Of a stretch of 7,831 nucleotides of DNA, positions 1 through 6,517 are shown piece after piece. A program made the translations under genes and the position numbers. The notes beneath the pieces are model-generated. The model worked only from the letters and a program-made list of their open reading frames with translations. It had not been told where the DNA came from and made no database searches. The stretch spans positions 1 to 7,831 of the forward strand of contig JAAXUL010000344.1 of the NCBI GenBank assembly GCA_013336035.1. Reading direction: 5' to 3'. Numbering within the stretch: the stretch's first letter is position 1; each line of letters begins with the position of its first letter. This stretch comes from Chloroflexales bacterium. Its GTDB lineage: Bacteria; Chloroflexota; Chloroflexia; Chloroflexales; Chloroflexaceae.

Positions 1-125
1 CCGCGCGAGGCCAGGGCGGCGACCAGGGCCAGCCCGGCGGCGGCCCAGGGCCACGGCGGGCCGGGGCGCAGCTCGTGGGCGGCCACCACCCCGAGCATCC
101 AGGCCAGGGCGAGACGGATCAGCAT
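1..125 (-). CDS. N-terminal fragment of a membrane protein, possibly ComEC/Rec2 (DNA uptake)
   Basis: The reading frame opens with an ATG at 125-123 and runs off the left edge after 41 codons. The translation starts MLIRLALAWMLGVVAAHEL, followed by a short Pro/Trp-rich turn and a second hydrophobic stretch (about residues 29-40). A first helix with an 'LALAW..G' pattern, a polar turn and then a second helix resembles the start of ComEC/Rec2, the inner-membrane channel for transforming DNA, whose N terminus carries two or three helices before an OB-like domain. Only about 5 to 10 percent of a ComEC would be visible, so the family call is a guess from style; any polytopic protein could begin this way. 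A purine-rich AAGGGG element sits about 6 bases before the ATG and supports this start. The gene is head-to-head with the glycosyltransferase at 422. I found no convincing promoter for it in the gap. Confidence 0.5.
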   Translation of the reverse strand, partial: MLIRLALAWMLGVVAAHELRPGPPWPWAAAGLALVAALASR

Positions 126-225
126 TGGGGGCCCCTTCGGTGGAGGAGGCTGCGCCAGGGAGGGTCGCAGGGCTCGCGAGCGCTCTAGAGTTGAACCGCC
201 GCAGGCAACCTTGAGGTTACGGCTG

Positions 226-254
226 TTGACGCCGCCCTGACCGCTGGGTATACT
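226..254 (+). promoter_or_regulatory. Sigma-70-type promoter upstream of the glycosyltransferase
   Basis: TTGACG (226-231) and TATACT (249-254) are separated by exactly 17 bases. Each box is one base from consensus. Transcription would begin near 261 and give a leader of about 160 nt ahead of the ATG at 422. A short palindrome, AACCT-TG-AGGTT (207-218), lies just upstream of the -35 box and could bind a regulator. Confidence 0.65.
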
Positions 255-279
255 GATCTGCACAGACCGACTCTCCCTA

Positions 280-404
280 AGACAAGGTTCGTAACCAAGT
301 TACGGTTTTTGCCGCTGCCCGCGGCTGGGGCGGATGTGGAGGGCGAAGCCCCCCACGCCTCCCGCAAACTGTCAAGTAAAAAGCCGCGCAGCGAAACCTT
401 GTCT
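280..404 (+). promoter_or_regulatory. Candidate structured 5' leader closed by a 10-bp inverted repeat
   Basis: AGACAAGGTT (280-289) is the exact reverse complement of AACCTTGTCT (395-404). Inside this outer stem, CGCTGC (313-318) pairs with GCAGCG (388-393), and GCGGCT (321-326) pairs with AGCCGC (382-387), with only a CC bulge between the two helices. Further in, GTGG (336-339) pairs with CCAC (353-356) and GGGC (341-344) with GCCC (348-351), closing a GAA loop. A side hairpin, CGTAAC-CAA-GTTACG (290-304), is followed by a T run (306-310). The whole 125 nt can therefore form one branched fold between the predicted transcription start and the ATG, ending 17 nt before it. I do not recognise a known riboswitch class. 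A regulatory leader, an attenuator, a small RNA or a palindromic mobile remnant are all possible. Confidence 0.45.
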
Positions 405-421
405 AACCTAATATAGGCGTC

Positions 422-2701
422 ATGGCTTCATCAAGCGCACCTGCCTCAGATGAACTCCCGGATGATGCTGGCGACGCGCGTGGGCGTGTGGTCCGCGCCG
501 TCTATGACGGCGAGGTGCTCAGGCCCGCCGAGCCCCTCGGCCTGCCGCCCGGCACGCCCGTCCGCATTGTGGTGTCGCCGGCCATCCCCGAGGACGCCGC
601 GGCCGAGCGCCCGCCGCCGGCGCGGGGGTGGGCCAGCCGGCCTCTCGCATGGCTTGCGCCCTCGCGCGCCGAGGGCGCGGCGCGCCTGACGCGCGCCGAG
701 CTAGCGCTGCTCGCCGCCGGCCTCGCGTTCTACGCGCTCACGCGTCTCGTCGGGCTCGCCGCCTTCCCGATCTACTTCTTCTGCGACGAGGCCATCCAGA
801 CCACCCTCGCCCGCGAGCTGCTCGACAGCGGCCTCCGCGACGTCAATGGCGTGCTTCTGCCGCCCTACTTTCGCAACGCGGAGAAGTGGAACCTCAGCCT
901 CAGCGTCTACATCCACGCCCTGAGCGTCGCCCTCTTCGGCCAGTCGGTCGCCCTGACCCGCGGCACCTCGGTGGCCGTGAGCATCCTCGGCGTGGCCGCC
1001 GTCGCCCTCACCCTGCGCCTGGTCTTCAGGAGCGGAAGCTGGTGGGTCGCCCCCTTCGCGCTGGCCGCCATGCCGGCCTGGTTCCTCCACTCGCGCACCG
1101 CCTTTGAGACCACAATGATGGTCTCGTTCTACGCCTGCTTCCTGTGCTGCTACCTGCTCTACCGCACCCGTGGGCCCCGCTGGCTGCTCCCCGCCCTCGT
1201 CTTCGGCGCCATGACCTTCTACAGCTACGCCAACGGCCAGGGCGTGATGCTCGTCAGCGGCGTGCTGCTGCTGCTCTGCGACCTCCCCTACCACCTGCGG
1301 CAGGGCTGGCGGGTCTGGGCCCTGGGCGCCGGCGCCCTCGCCCTGCTCGCGGTGCCTCTGCTGCGCTTCCGCCTCCTCCAGCCCGACGCCTACGCCGAGC
1401 AGCTCCGTCTGCTCGGCTCGTCCTGGGTCTCGCCGCTGCCCCTCGCGGCGAAGCTGGGGACCTTCGGCGCGAACTACCTCCAGGGGCTCAGCCCCACCTA
1501 CTGGTTCCTCTACAACACGGTCGACCTGGAGCGGCACCGCATGCGCGGCATGGGCCACCTCGGCCTCTGGCTCGCGCCCTTCGTCCTGCTCGGCCTCGTC
1601 GTGTGCCTGCGGCGTCTCGCCTCGCCGGCCCACCGCGCCGTCCTTGTGGCCGTGCTCGCCGCGCCATTCTCGGCCGCCCTCGTGGCCATCGCGATCACCC
1701 GCACCCTCGCCATGGTGGTGCCCGCGGCGATCCTTGCGGTCCTCGGCCTCGACCAGGTCGCGGCCTGGGCCGGGCCCCGGCTTCGCCAGCGGTGGGTCGC
1801 CGCCGCGGCCGCCGCCGCCCTCGCCGTGATCTGCCTGACCGTCACCAGGGCGGCCCTGGTCGAGGGGCCGACCTGGTTCAGTGACTACGGGATGGGCGGC
1901 ATGCAGTATGGCGCCCGCCAGCTTTTCGCGGAGAGCATCCCCGAAGAGCTTGCCAGGAGCCCTGGGACAACCCTCCTGGTCTCGCCGACCTGGGCCAACA
2001 ACCCCAATGTCTTCCTGCCCTTCTTCCTCACCCCCGCCCAGAGCGAGCGCGTCCAGCTGATCAACATCGACGCCTTCACCACGAGCAAGCTGGAGCTCGA
2101 CCCGGCGCGCCAGCTGTTCGTGATGCCGCAGGATGAGTACGCGCGGGCCAACGAGAGCGGCAAGTTCGTCCTGCAGCCGCCCGAGCGTATCATCAGCTAC
2201 CCTGACGGCAGGCCGGGCTTCTATTTCGTGCGCATGGCCTACGTCCCCAACATCGACGAGCTGTTCGCCGCCGACCGTGCGGCCCGCGCCCGCCTCGTCG
2301 AGGACGAGGCGACGATCGGCGGCCAGGCGGCGCGCGTGGCCCACTCGCTCCTCGATATGGGCCAGGTCGCCAATCTCTTCGACGGCGACCCGAAGACTCT
2401 GGCGCGCGGCGCGGAGGCCAACCCCTTCGTGCTCCAGCTGAGCTTCGCCGAGCCCCGCGCCCTCTCAGGCGTCACGCTCACCACCGCCTCGATGAACTTC
2501 GAGCTCACTATGCGGGCGACCCCTGTGGACGGCGAGGACGCCGTCGCCGGCGCCACCTTTGTCGACCTGCCGCCGGACCCCACCGTGCGCCTCGATCTGC
2601 CCGGTGGGCCCCGGCAGGTGCGGGAGCTACGCCTTGAGATCCACCAGCTCAACGTGCCCGAGGTTGCCCACGTCCATGTCCGCGAGCTCGAGCTGAGGTG
2701 A
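422..2701 (+). CDS. GT-C membrane glycosyltransferase (PMT/ArnT-like) with N-terminal AF2212/DUF104-like and C-terminal discoidin-like domains
   Basis: A 759-aa polytopic membrane protein that probably transfers a sugar from a polyprenyl-phosphate donor to an acceptor outside the cytoplasmic membrane. Residues 22-52 (VVRAVYDGEVLRPAEPLGLP and on to RIVV) closely resemble the AF2212-like (DUF104) antitoxin domain. A Pro/Ala-rich linker reaches TM1 at about 93-115. The first outer loop carries FPIYFFCDEA (115-124); an acidic DE pair here is the usual catalytic signature of GT-C/PMT-like enzymes. About 11 hydrophobic helices follow, to about residue 475, with a conserved-looking ERHRMRGMGHLGLW loop (370-383) before a late helix. 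Residues 485-625 form an outer alpha/beta region. Residues 645-759 (NLFDGDPKT, then alternating beta strands ending VRELEL) look like an F5/8-type C (discoidin) sugar-binding fold. The start ATG has only a weak AGG before it. The acceptor substrate is unknown. Family call firm, domain edges approximate. Confidence 0.85.
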   Translation: MASSSAPASDELPDDAGDARGRVVRAVYDGEVLRPAEPLGLPPGTPVRIVVSPAIPEDAAAERPPPARGWASRPLAWLAPSRAEGAARLTRAELALLAAGLAFYALTRLVGLAAFPIYFFCDEAIQTTLARELLDSGLRDVNGVLLPPYFRNAEKWNLSLSVYIHALSVALFGQSVALTRGTSVAVSILGVAAVALTLRLVFRSGSWWVAPFALAAMPAWFLHSRTAFETTMMVSFYACFLCCYLLYRTRGPRWLLPALVFGAMTFYSYANGQGVMLVSGVLLLLCDLPYHLRQGWRVWALGAGALALLAVPLLRFRLLQPDAYAEQLRLLGSSWVSPLPLAAKLGTFGANYLQGLSPTYWFLYNTVDLERHRMRGMGHLGLWLAPFVLLGLVVCLRRLASPAHRAVLVAVLAAPFSAALVAIAITRTLAMVVPAAILAVLGLDQVAAWAGPRLRQRWVAAAAAAALAVICLTVTRAALVEGPTWFSDYGMGGMQYGARQLFAESIPEELARSPGTTLLVSPTWANNPNVFLPFFLTPAQSERVQLINIDAFTTSKLELDPARQLFVMPQDEYARANESGKFVLQPPERIISYPDGRPGFYFVRMAYVPNIDELFAADRAARARLVEDEATIGGQAARVAHSLLDMGQVANLFDGDPKTLARGAEANPFVLQLSFAEPRALSGVTLTTASMNFELTMRATPVDGEDAVAGATFVDLPPDPTVRLDLPGGPRQVRELRLEIHQLNVPEVAHVHVRELELR

Positions 2702-2727
2702 GGCGCGCCGGGCGGCGACCGTCGGGA

Positions 2728-2749
2728 GGTGCGAGTCGTGGCTCGCATC
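2728..2749. promoter_or_regulatory. Inverted repeat abutting the -35 box (operator or weak terminator)
   Basis: TGCGAG (2730-2735) and CTCGCA (2742-2747) form a perfect 6-bp stem over a 6-nt loop, extendable by a G-T and a G-C pair to 2728-2749. It lies 27 bases after the glycosyltransferase stop and ends one base before the next gene's -35 box. It has no T tract, so it is either a weak terminator for the upstream gene or an operator for the downstream promoter. Confidence 0.35.
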
Positions 2750-2750
2750 C

Positions 2751-2780
2751 TTGACAAAGCTTGCGGCTGAAGGCTATTAT
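2751..2780 (+). promoter_or_regulatory. Near-consensus sigma-70-type promoter for the secreted repeat protein
   Basis: TTGACA (2751-2756, exact consensus) and TATTAT (2775-2780, one mismatch) are 18 bases apart. The start would be near 2787, leaving a leader of about 83 nt. A small inverted repeat, AGGCC-CAACA-GGCCT (2782-2796), straddles the predicted start point. This implies the gene at 2870 is transcribed independently of the glycosyltransferase. Confidence 0.75.
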
Positions 2781-2859
2781 GAGGCCCAACAGGCCTGATC
2801 AGCCGTAAAGTGAAGCGCCCGACGCTACGACCGTGCAGACGGCGCTCGCGACTGCGGAC

Positions 2860-2865
2860 AGGAGG
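2860..2865 (+). promoter_or_regulatory. Strong Shine-Dalgarno that fixes the start at 2870
   Basis: AGGAGG sits 4 bases before the ATG at 2870. The frame is also open from a GTG at 2810, but that codon has no ribosome site and would add 20 Arg-rich residues in front of a well-formed signal peptide. The ATG at 2870 is therefore preferred. Confidence 0.85.
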
Positions 2866-2869
2866 ACGT

Positions 2870-4513
2870 ATGGCTGGACGGAGACAGGGCGCGGCGCTGC
2901 TGCGTCTGGCGCTGGCCGTGGCCGTGGGGGCGCTGCTGCTGGCGGCCCTGCCGGCCCGAGCCCAGAGCGACGTGCGCTACTTCACCGAGACGGGCCACTC
3001 GCTGCGCGGCGCCTTCCGCGCCTTCTGGGAGGCCAACGGCGCCCTCGACATTTTCGGCTACCCGATCACCGAGGAGTTCACCGCAGCCGGCGGGCGCCTG
3101 GTGCAGTGGTTCGAGCGGGCCCGCTTTGAGTACACCGAGGTGAGCGGACGCCCCGTTGTCGAGCTCGGCAACGTGGGCGTCGAGATAACCCAGGGCAAGC
3201 TCTTCCCTAAGTCGCCGCCGATCCAGGACACGGCTGATCTGCGCTATATCCCCCAGACCCAGCACGTTATCAAGTTCGGCTTCAAGACGACCTGGGAGAC
3301 GCGGGGCGCCGAGCGGATCTTCGGCTACCCGATCAGCGACGAGATCCAAGAGGTCCTCGACGACGGCGCGTGGCACACCGTGCAGTACTTCGAGAAGGCG
3401 CGCTTCGAGTTCTGGCCGGCCTTTGCGCCGGGCAAGCGCGTGCTGATCAGCCACCTGGGGCGGCGCCTGGCCCCGCCCGAGCAGATGGCGCCGGTGCCGC
3501 CGCCCGTGCCCGGGCAGCAGCCTGGCCCAGCCCAGCCGCCCCCGTCCCCACCCGCCCCGGTGCCGCCGGGGGTCAACGGCAAGGTCACGCCGGAGAGCGG
3601 CCCCCCCGGCACAGTCTTCACCTTCGAGGCGAGCGGCTTCGAGTCGGGCGAGCGAGTCGGCGTCTGGCTGACCGCCCCCGACCAGTCGACCTACGGTGTC
3701 ACTCAGCAGACCACGGCCGATAGCCAGGGCTCGATCACGGGCGCGCGCATCAGCATCACCAGCGACACCAGTTTCCCCGAGGGCCTCTACTCATTCAACG
3801 CCCAGGGCGTGCGCAGCAAGCGCGAGGCGCGGGGCTTCTTCCGCCTCACCACGCTGGCGACGCCGGGCGACCCGAACAAGCTCGGCCAGATCGTGCACGA
3901 CCAGCTGCCGCGCCAGGGGCAGTCCTTCATCGTGCCCGTGGCGGCGCCGCCCGGCTACACCTTCATCATGCTGGGCGCGGGCTTCCAGAGCGACGAGCCC
4001 GTGAGCGCGTGGGTGACCGGCCCCGACGGCAAGAGCACCGCCATCGCCTCCGATCTGGTCGAGGCGGCCAACGGCTCGGCCCAGGCGCGCGTGAACACGG
4101 GCGGCCTGCCCGAAGGCGCGTACACCGCGGTGATCCAGGGGCAGCGCAGCAAGGTCACGGCGGCGGCGGGCTTCAAGCTAACGCGCGACTTCGTGGCCGG
4201 CCCCGGCACGGTGCGCCCGGCCAGCGTGAATGGCAGCGCCAGCCCGGCCGAGGCGACGCTGGGCACAGTGCTACAGGTGCGTGGGCAGGGGCTGCGGCCC
4301 GGCGAGCGCCTCGACTACTGGATCACCGACCCGTCGGGGGCCTACGTGCTGCTGCCCGACTCGCCGGCGGCCGAGGGCGACGGGCGGATCGGCTACAACC
4401 CGGCCCTCGATCTCAAAGTGACTGAGGAGGCGCTGGCGGGCGTCTACGGGATCCACTTCCGCGGGCGCCAGAGCGGGGCCAGGGTGGATGTGTACTTCAC
4501 CGTGAAGCGGTAG
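2870..4513 (+). CDS. Secreted multidomain protein: two 'IFGYPI' repeats, Pro-rich linker, three Ig-like repeats
   Basis: A 547-aa exported protein of unknown function. Residues 1-31 are a signal peptide: basic MAGRRQ, a Leu/Ala core, and an ARA-QS cleavage site at about 31/32. Two homologous repeats follow, at about 36-108 and 125-198. Each starts RY(F/I)..T.H, has a 'FW/TWE...G...IFGYPI..E' core (61-66 and 150-155), then a 'VQ(W/Y)FE(R/K)ARFE' strand (78-87 and 171-180). Such units recur in Chloroflexota exported proteins and distantly recall LGFP-type cell-surface repeats. A Pro-rich linker spans about 202-234. Three Ig/IPT-like beta units follow, at about 238-327, 357-437 and 452-546. Each has a 'GxGF/GQGL..GE' turn, a 'VWLT/AWVT/YWIT.P' strand and a 'PEG.Y/AGVY' hairpin. 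No catalytic motif, transmembrane anchor or sorting signal is visible. A role in wall or surface binding is inference only. It has its own promoter at 2751. Confidence 0.85.
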   Translation: MAGRRQGAALLRLALAVAVGALLLAALPARAQSDVRYFTETGHSLRGAFRAFWEANGALDIFGYPITEEFTAAGGRLVQWFERARFEYTEVSGRPVVELGNVGVEITQGKLFPKSPPIQDTADLRYIPQTQHVIKFGFKTTWETRGAERIFGYPISDEIQEVLDDGAWHTVQYFEKARFEFWPAFAPGKRVLISHLGRRLAPPEQMAPVPPPVPGQQPGPAQPPPSPPAPVPPGVNGKVTPESGPPGTVFTFEASGFESGERVGVWLTAPDQSTYGVTQQTTADSQGSITGARISITSDTSFPEGLYSFNAQGVRSKREARGFFRLTTLATPGDPNKLGQIVHDQLPRQGQSFIVPVAAPPGYTFIMLGAGFQSDEPVSAWVTGPDGKSTAIASDLVEAANGSAQARVNTGGLPEGAYTAVIQGQRSKVTAAAGFKLTRDFVAGPGTVRPASVNGSASPAEATLGTVLQVRGQGLRPGERLDYWITDPSGAYVLLPDSPAAEGDGRIGYNPALDLKVTEEALAGVYGIHFRGRQSGARVDVYFTVKR

Positions 4514-4536
4514 GGGCGGCGCGGCTAGCCTCACAC

Positions 4537-4572
4537 CGACACCCCCTCGCCGCTGCCGGCGAGGGGGTGTCG
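4537..4572. terminator. Bidirectional hairpin terminator between convergent genes
   Basis: The 16-base arms at 4537-4552 and 4557-4572 are perfect reverse complements around a CTGC loop. The hairpin lies 23 bases past the stop of the plus-strand gene and 17 bases past the stop of the minus-strand gene. Neither side has a T run, so it is not a textbook intrinsic terminator, but its stability and symmetric position fit a shared transcript end or 3' end protection. Confidence 0.8.
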
Positions 4573-4588
4573 CGTCAGCGGTGGCGCG

Positions 4589-6403
4589 CTAGTTGTGCTC
4601 TTCGACGTGGCGGAAGATATCAGTCTCGCTGATGATCCCGATCGGCTGGTTGTCCCTGGCCACCACGACGCGGCGGATATTCCTCTCGATCATCAGCGCC
4701 GCGCACTCTTTGAGGGTCAGATCCGGGCTGATCGTGATCAGCGGGCGGGTGGCGATCTCCTCGACGGTCAGCCCATCGAGCTGCCGCTCCTCGCGGACGA
4801 CCTTCTTGAGCACATCGCGCATGGTCATAATGCCCCAGTCGCCGGTGCCGTTGGGCTCGACCACCACGCTGGTGATGCCGCGCGAGCGCATCAGGTGCGT
4901 GGTGTCGCTGAGCGGGGCCCCCCCCGACACGGTGACCACGCCGCGGGTCATCAGGGCGCCCACGCTCTGGCGCGGGTAGGACTCGGTCTCGACGGGCTGG
5001 ACCAGCTCGGGGCCCATGTTGGGCTGGCTCGAGCGGTGGCTATCGCCGAGGAGGCGGTCCATATTCGCGATCATCGCGTCGGCGAACTGCGAGGTCTTGA
5101 CCTCGCGGGCGCCCTTCATCAGGCGGGCGAAGTCGTAGGTGACCGTCCGCTGCTCGATGGCCTTCTCGAGGGCGGCGATGATCAGGTCGGCGGCCTCGAC
5201 CCAGCCCATATAGCGCAGCATCATATCGCCCGAGAGGATGACCGAGCCGGGGTTGACCTTATCGAGGTTGGCGTACTTGGGCGCGGTGCCGTGGGTAGCC
5301 TCGAAGATCGCGTGGCCGGTGACATAGTTGATGTTGCCGCCCGGCGCGATGCCGATGCCGCCGACCTGGGCTGCCAGGGCGTCTGACAGGTAGTCGCCGT
5401 TCAGGTTGAGCGTAGCGATCACATCGAACTCGTCGGGGCGGGTCAGCACCTGCTGCAGGGTGATATCGGCGATGGCGTCCTTGAGCAGGATCTTGCCGGC
5501 GGCCTGGGCGGCCTTCTGCTCGGCGTTGGCGGCGGCCTCGCCCTCGGTCGACTTCGTGCGCTCCCACTGGGACCAGGTGTAGACATAGTCGCCGAAGACG
5601 CGCTCGGCGTACTCGTAGCCCCAGTCGCGGAAGGCGCCCTCGGTGAACTTCTGGATATTGCCCTTATGGACGAGGGTGACGCTCTTGCGCTTGAAGGTGA
5701 TCGCGTAATGGATGGCGGCGGCCACCAGGCGCTCGGTGCCGAGGCGGCTGACGGGCTTGATGCCGACGCCCAGATCGACCTTGTGCTCGGCGGGGGAGCC
5801 GATCAAACGCAGGAACTCGTCGGTCTTCTCGGCGGTGCCGAAGCGGATCTTGCTAAAATCCTTCGGGTAGGACTCCTGGAGGAACTGGATGATCTTTGCG
5901 GCCTCGGCGGTGCCGGCGCGGTACTCGATGCCGGCGTAGATATCCTCGGTGTTCTCGCGGAAGATCACCATGTCGACCTTATCGGGGGCCTTCACGGGCG
6001 AGGGCACGCCGGCGAAGTGGCGCACCGGGCGCAGGCAGACATAGAGGTCGAGAAGCTGCCGCAGAGCCACGTTCAGCGAGCGGATGCCGCCGCCGATCGG
6101 CGTGGTGAGCGGGCCCTTGATGCCGACCATGTACTTATGGAAGTCCTCGACGGTCTCGTCGGGGAGCCAGTTGCCGGTCTCGCGGAAGGCCTTCTCGCCG
6201 GCCAGGACCTCGTGCCAGATTAGCTTGCGCGTGCCACCGTAGGCCTTCTCGACAGCGGCGTCGAAGACCCGCACACTGGCCCGCCAGATGTCGGGGCCGG
6301 TGCCGTCACCCTCGACAAAGGGGATAATAGGGCGGTCGGGGACGATCAGCTTGCCGTCTTTGATCGTGATGGTCTCGCCCTCGGGTGCGCTGCGCGTGGA
6401 CAT
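4589..6403 (-). CDS. icd: NADP-dependent isocitrate dehydrogenase fused to a C-terminal CBS pair
   Basis: A 604-aa cytosolic TCA-cycle enzyme: isocitrate + NADP+ gives 2-oxoglutarate + CO2 + NADPH. Residues 1-450 follow E. coli/B. subtilis Icd closely. Isocitrate-binding residues are present: S109, N111, R115, R125 and R149, plus Y156 and K247. Metal ligands D313, D337 and D341 are present. K376, Y377, Y423 and R427 match the NADP-selecting residues of the E. coli enzyme. S109 is the site that AceK phosphorylates in E. coli. The Ala/Glu-rich segment at 280-302 is the longer B. subtilis-type loop, and 190-210 looks like a further insert. After a linker (about 452-477), two CBS motifs follow: 478-537, ending GIMTMRD, and 543-603, ending GIISETD. 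Both keep the T/S and D residues that usually contact nucleotide. This tail is absent from ordinary Icd of about 416-423 aa. GGAGG lies 10 bases before the ATG. The CBS pair suggests allosteric adenylate control (inference). Confidence 0.96.
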   Translation of the reverse strand: MSTRSAPEGETITIKDGKLIVPDRPIIPFVEGDGTGPDIWRASVRVFDAAVEKAYGGTRKLIWHEVLAGEKAFRETGNWLPDETVEDFHKYMVGIKGPLTTPIGGGIRSLNVALRQLLDLYVCLRPVRHFAGVPSPVKAPDKVDMVIFRENTEDIYAGIEYRAGTAEAAKIIQFLQESYPKDFSKIRFGTAEKTDEFLRLIGSPAEHKVDLGVGIKPVSRLGTERLVAAAIHYAITFKRKSVTLVHKGNIQKFTEGAFRDWGYEYAERVFGDYVYTWSQWERTKSTEGEAAANAEQKAAQAAGKILLKDAIADITLQQVLTRPDEFDVIATLNLNGDYLSDALAAQVGGIGIAPGGNINYVTGHAIFEATHGTAPKYANLDKVNPGSVILSGDMMLRYMGWVEAADLIIAALEKAIEQRTVTYDFARLMKGAREVKTSQFADAMIANMDRLLGDSHRSSQPNMGPELVQPVETESYPRQSVGALMTRGVVTVSGGAPLSDTTHLMRSRGITSVVVEPNGTGDWGIMTMRDVLKKVVREERQLDGLTVEEIATRPLITISPDLTLKECAALMIERNIRRVVVARDNQPIGIISETDIFRHVEEHN

Positions 6404-6517
6404 CCTCGTTCTTCCTCCACAAGGTAGCCGGCTCTATGTCCAGACACATGGGGCCCCAGAACATAGGCTGCCGCCCTGGTGCTGTGAGGGGCTCCGCGCG
6501 CTGGGAAAACCAGCCTT

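Noticed and set aside
284..299. GGTTCG motif resembling a tRNA T-arm
   Set aside because: The flanking bases do not form the 5-bp T stem, and no acceptor, D or anticodon arm is found at the right spacing.
185..367. 60-codon minus-strand frame across the structured leader
   Set aside because: It has no ribosome site or recognisable motif and overlaps the predicted promoter and leader.
701..2344. 547-codon open frame on the minus strand opposite the glycosyltransferase
   Set aside because: The translation is dominated by Glu, Gly, His and Arg with no hydrophobic core or motif. It is the usual antisense shadow of a GC-rich gene with strong third-position bias.
2810..2869. GTG start 20 codons upstream for the secreted protein
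   Set aside because: It has no Shine-Dalgarno and would put an Arg-rich extension before the signal peptide. The ATG at 2870 has AGGAGG.
4595..5386. 263-codon open frame on the plus strand opposite icd
   Set aside because: It is fully covered by a certain gene on the other strand, has low-complexity Asp/Gly/His/Leu composition and has no ribosome site.
5666..6223. 185-codon open frame on the plus strand opposite icd
   Set aside because: It has the same antisense composition and overlaps conserved catalytic codons of icd.
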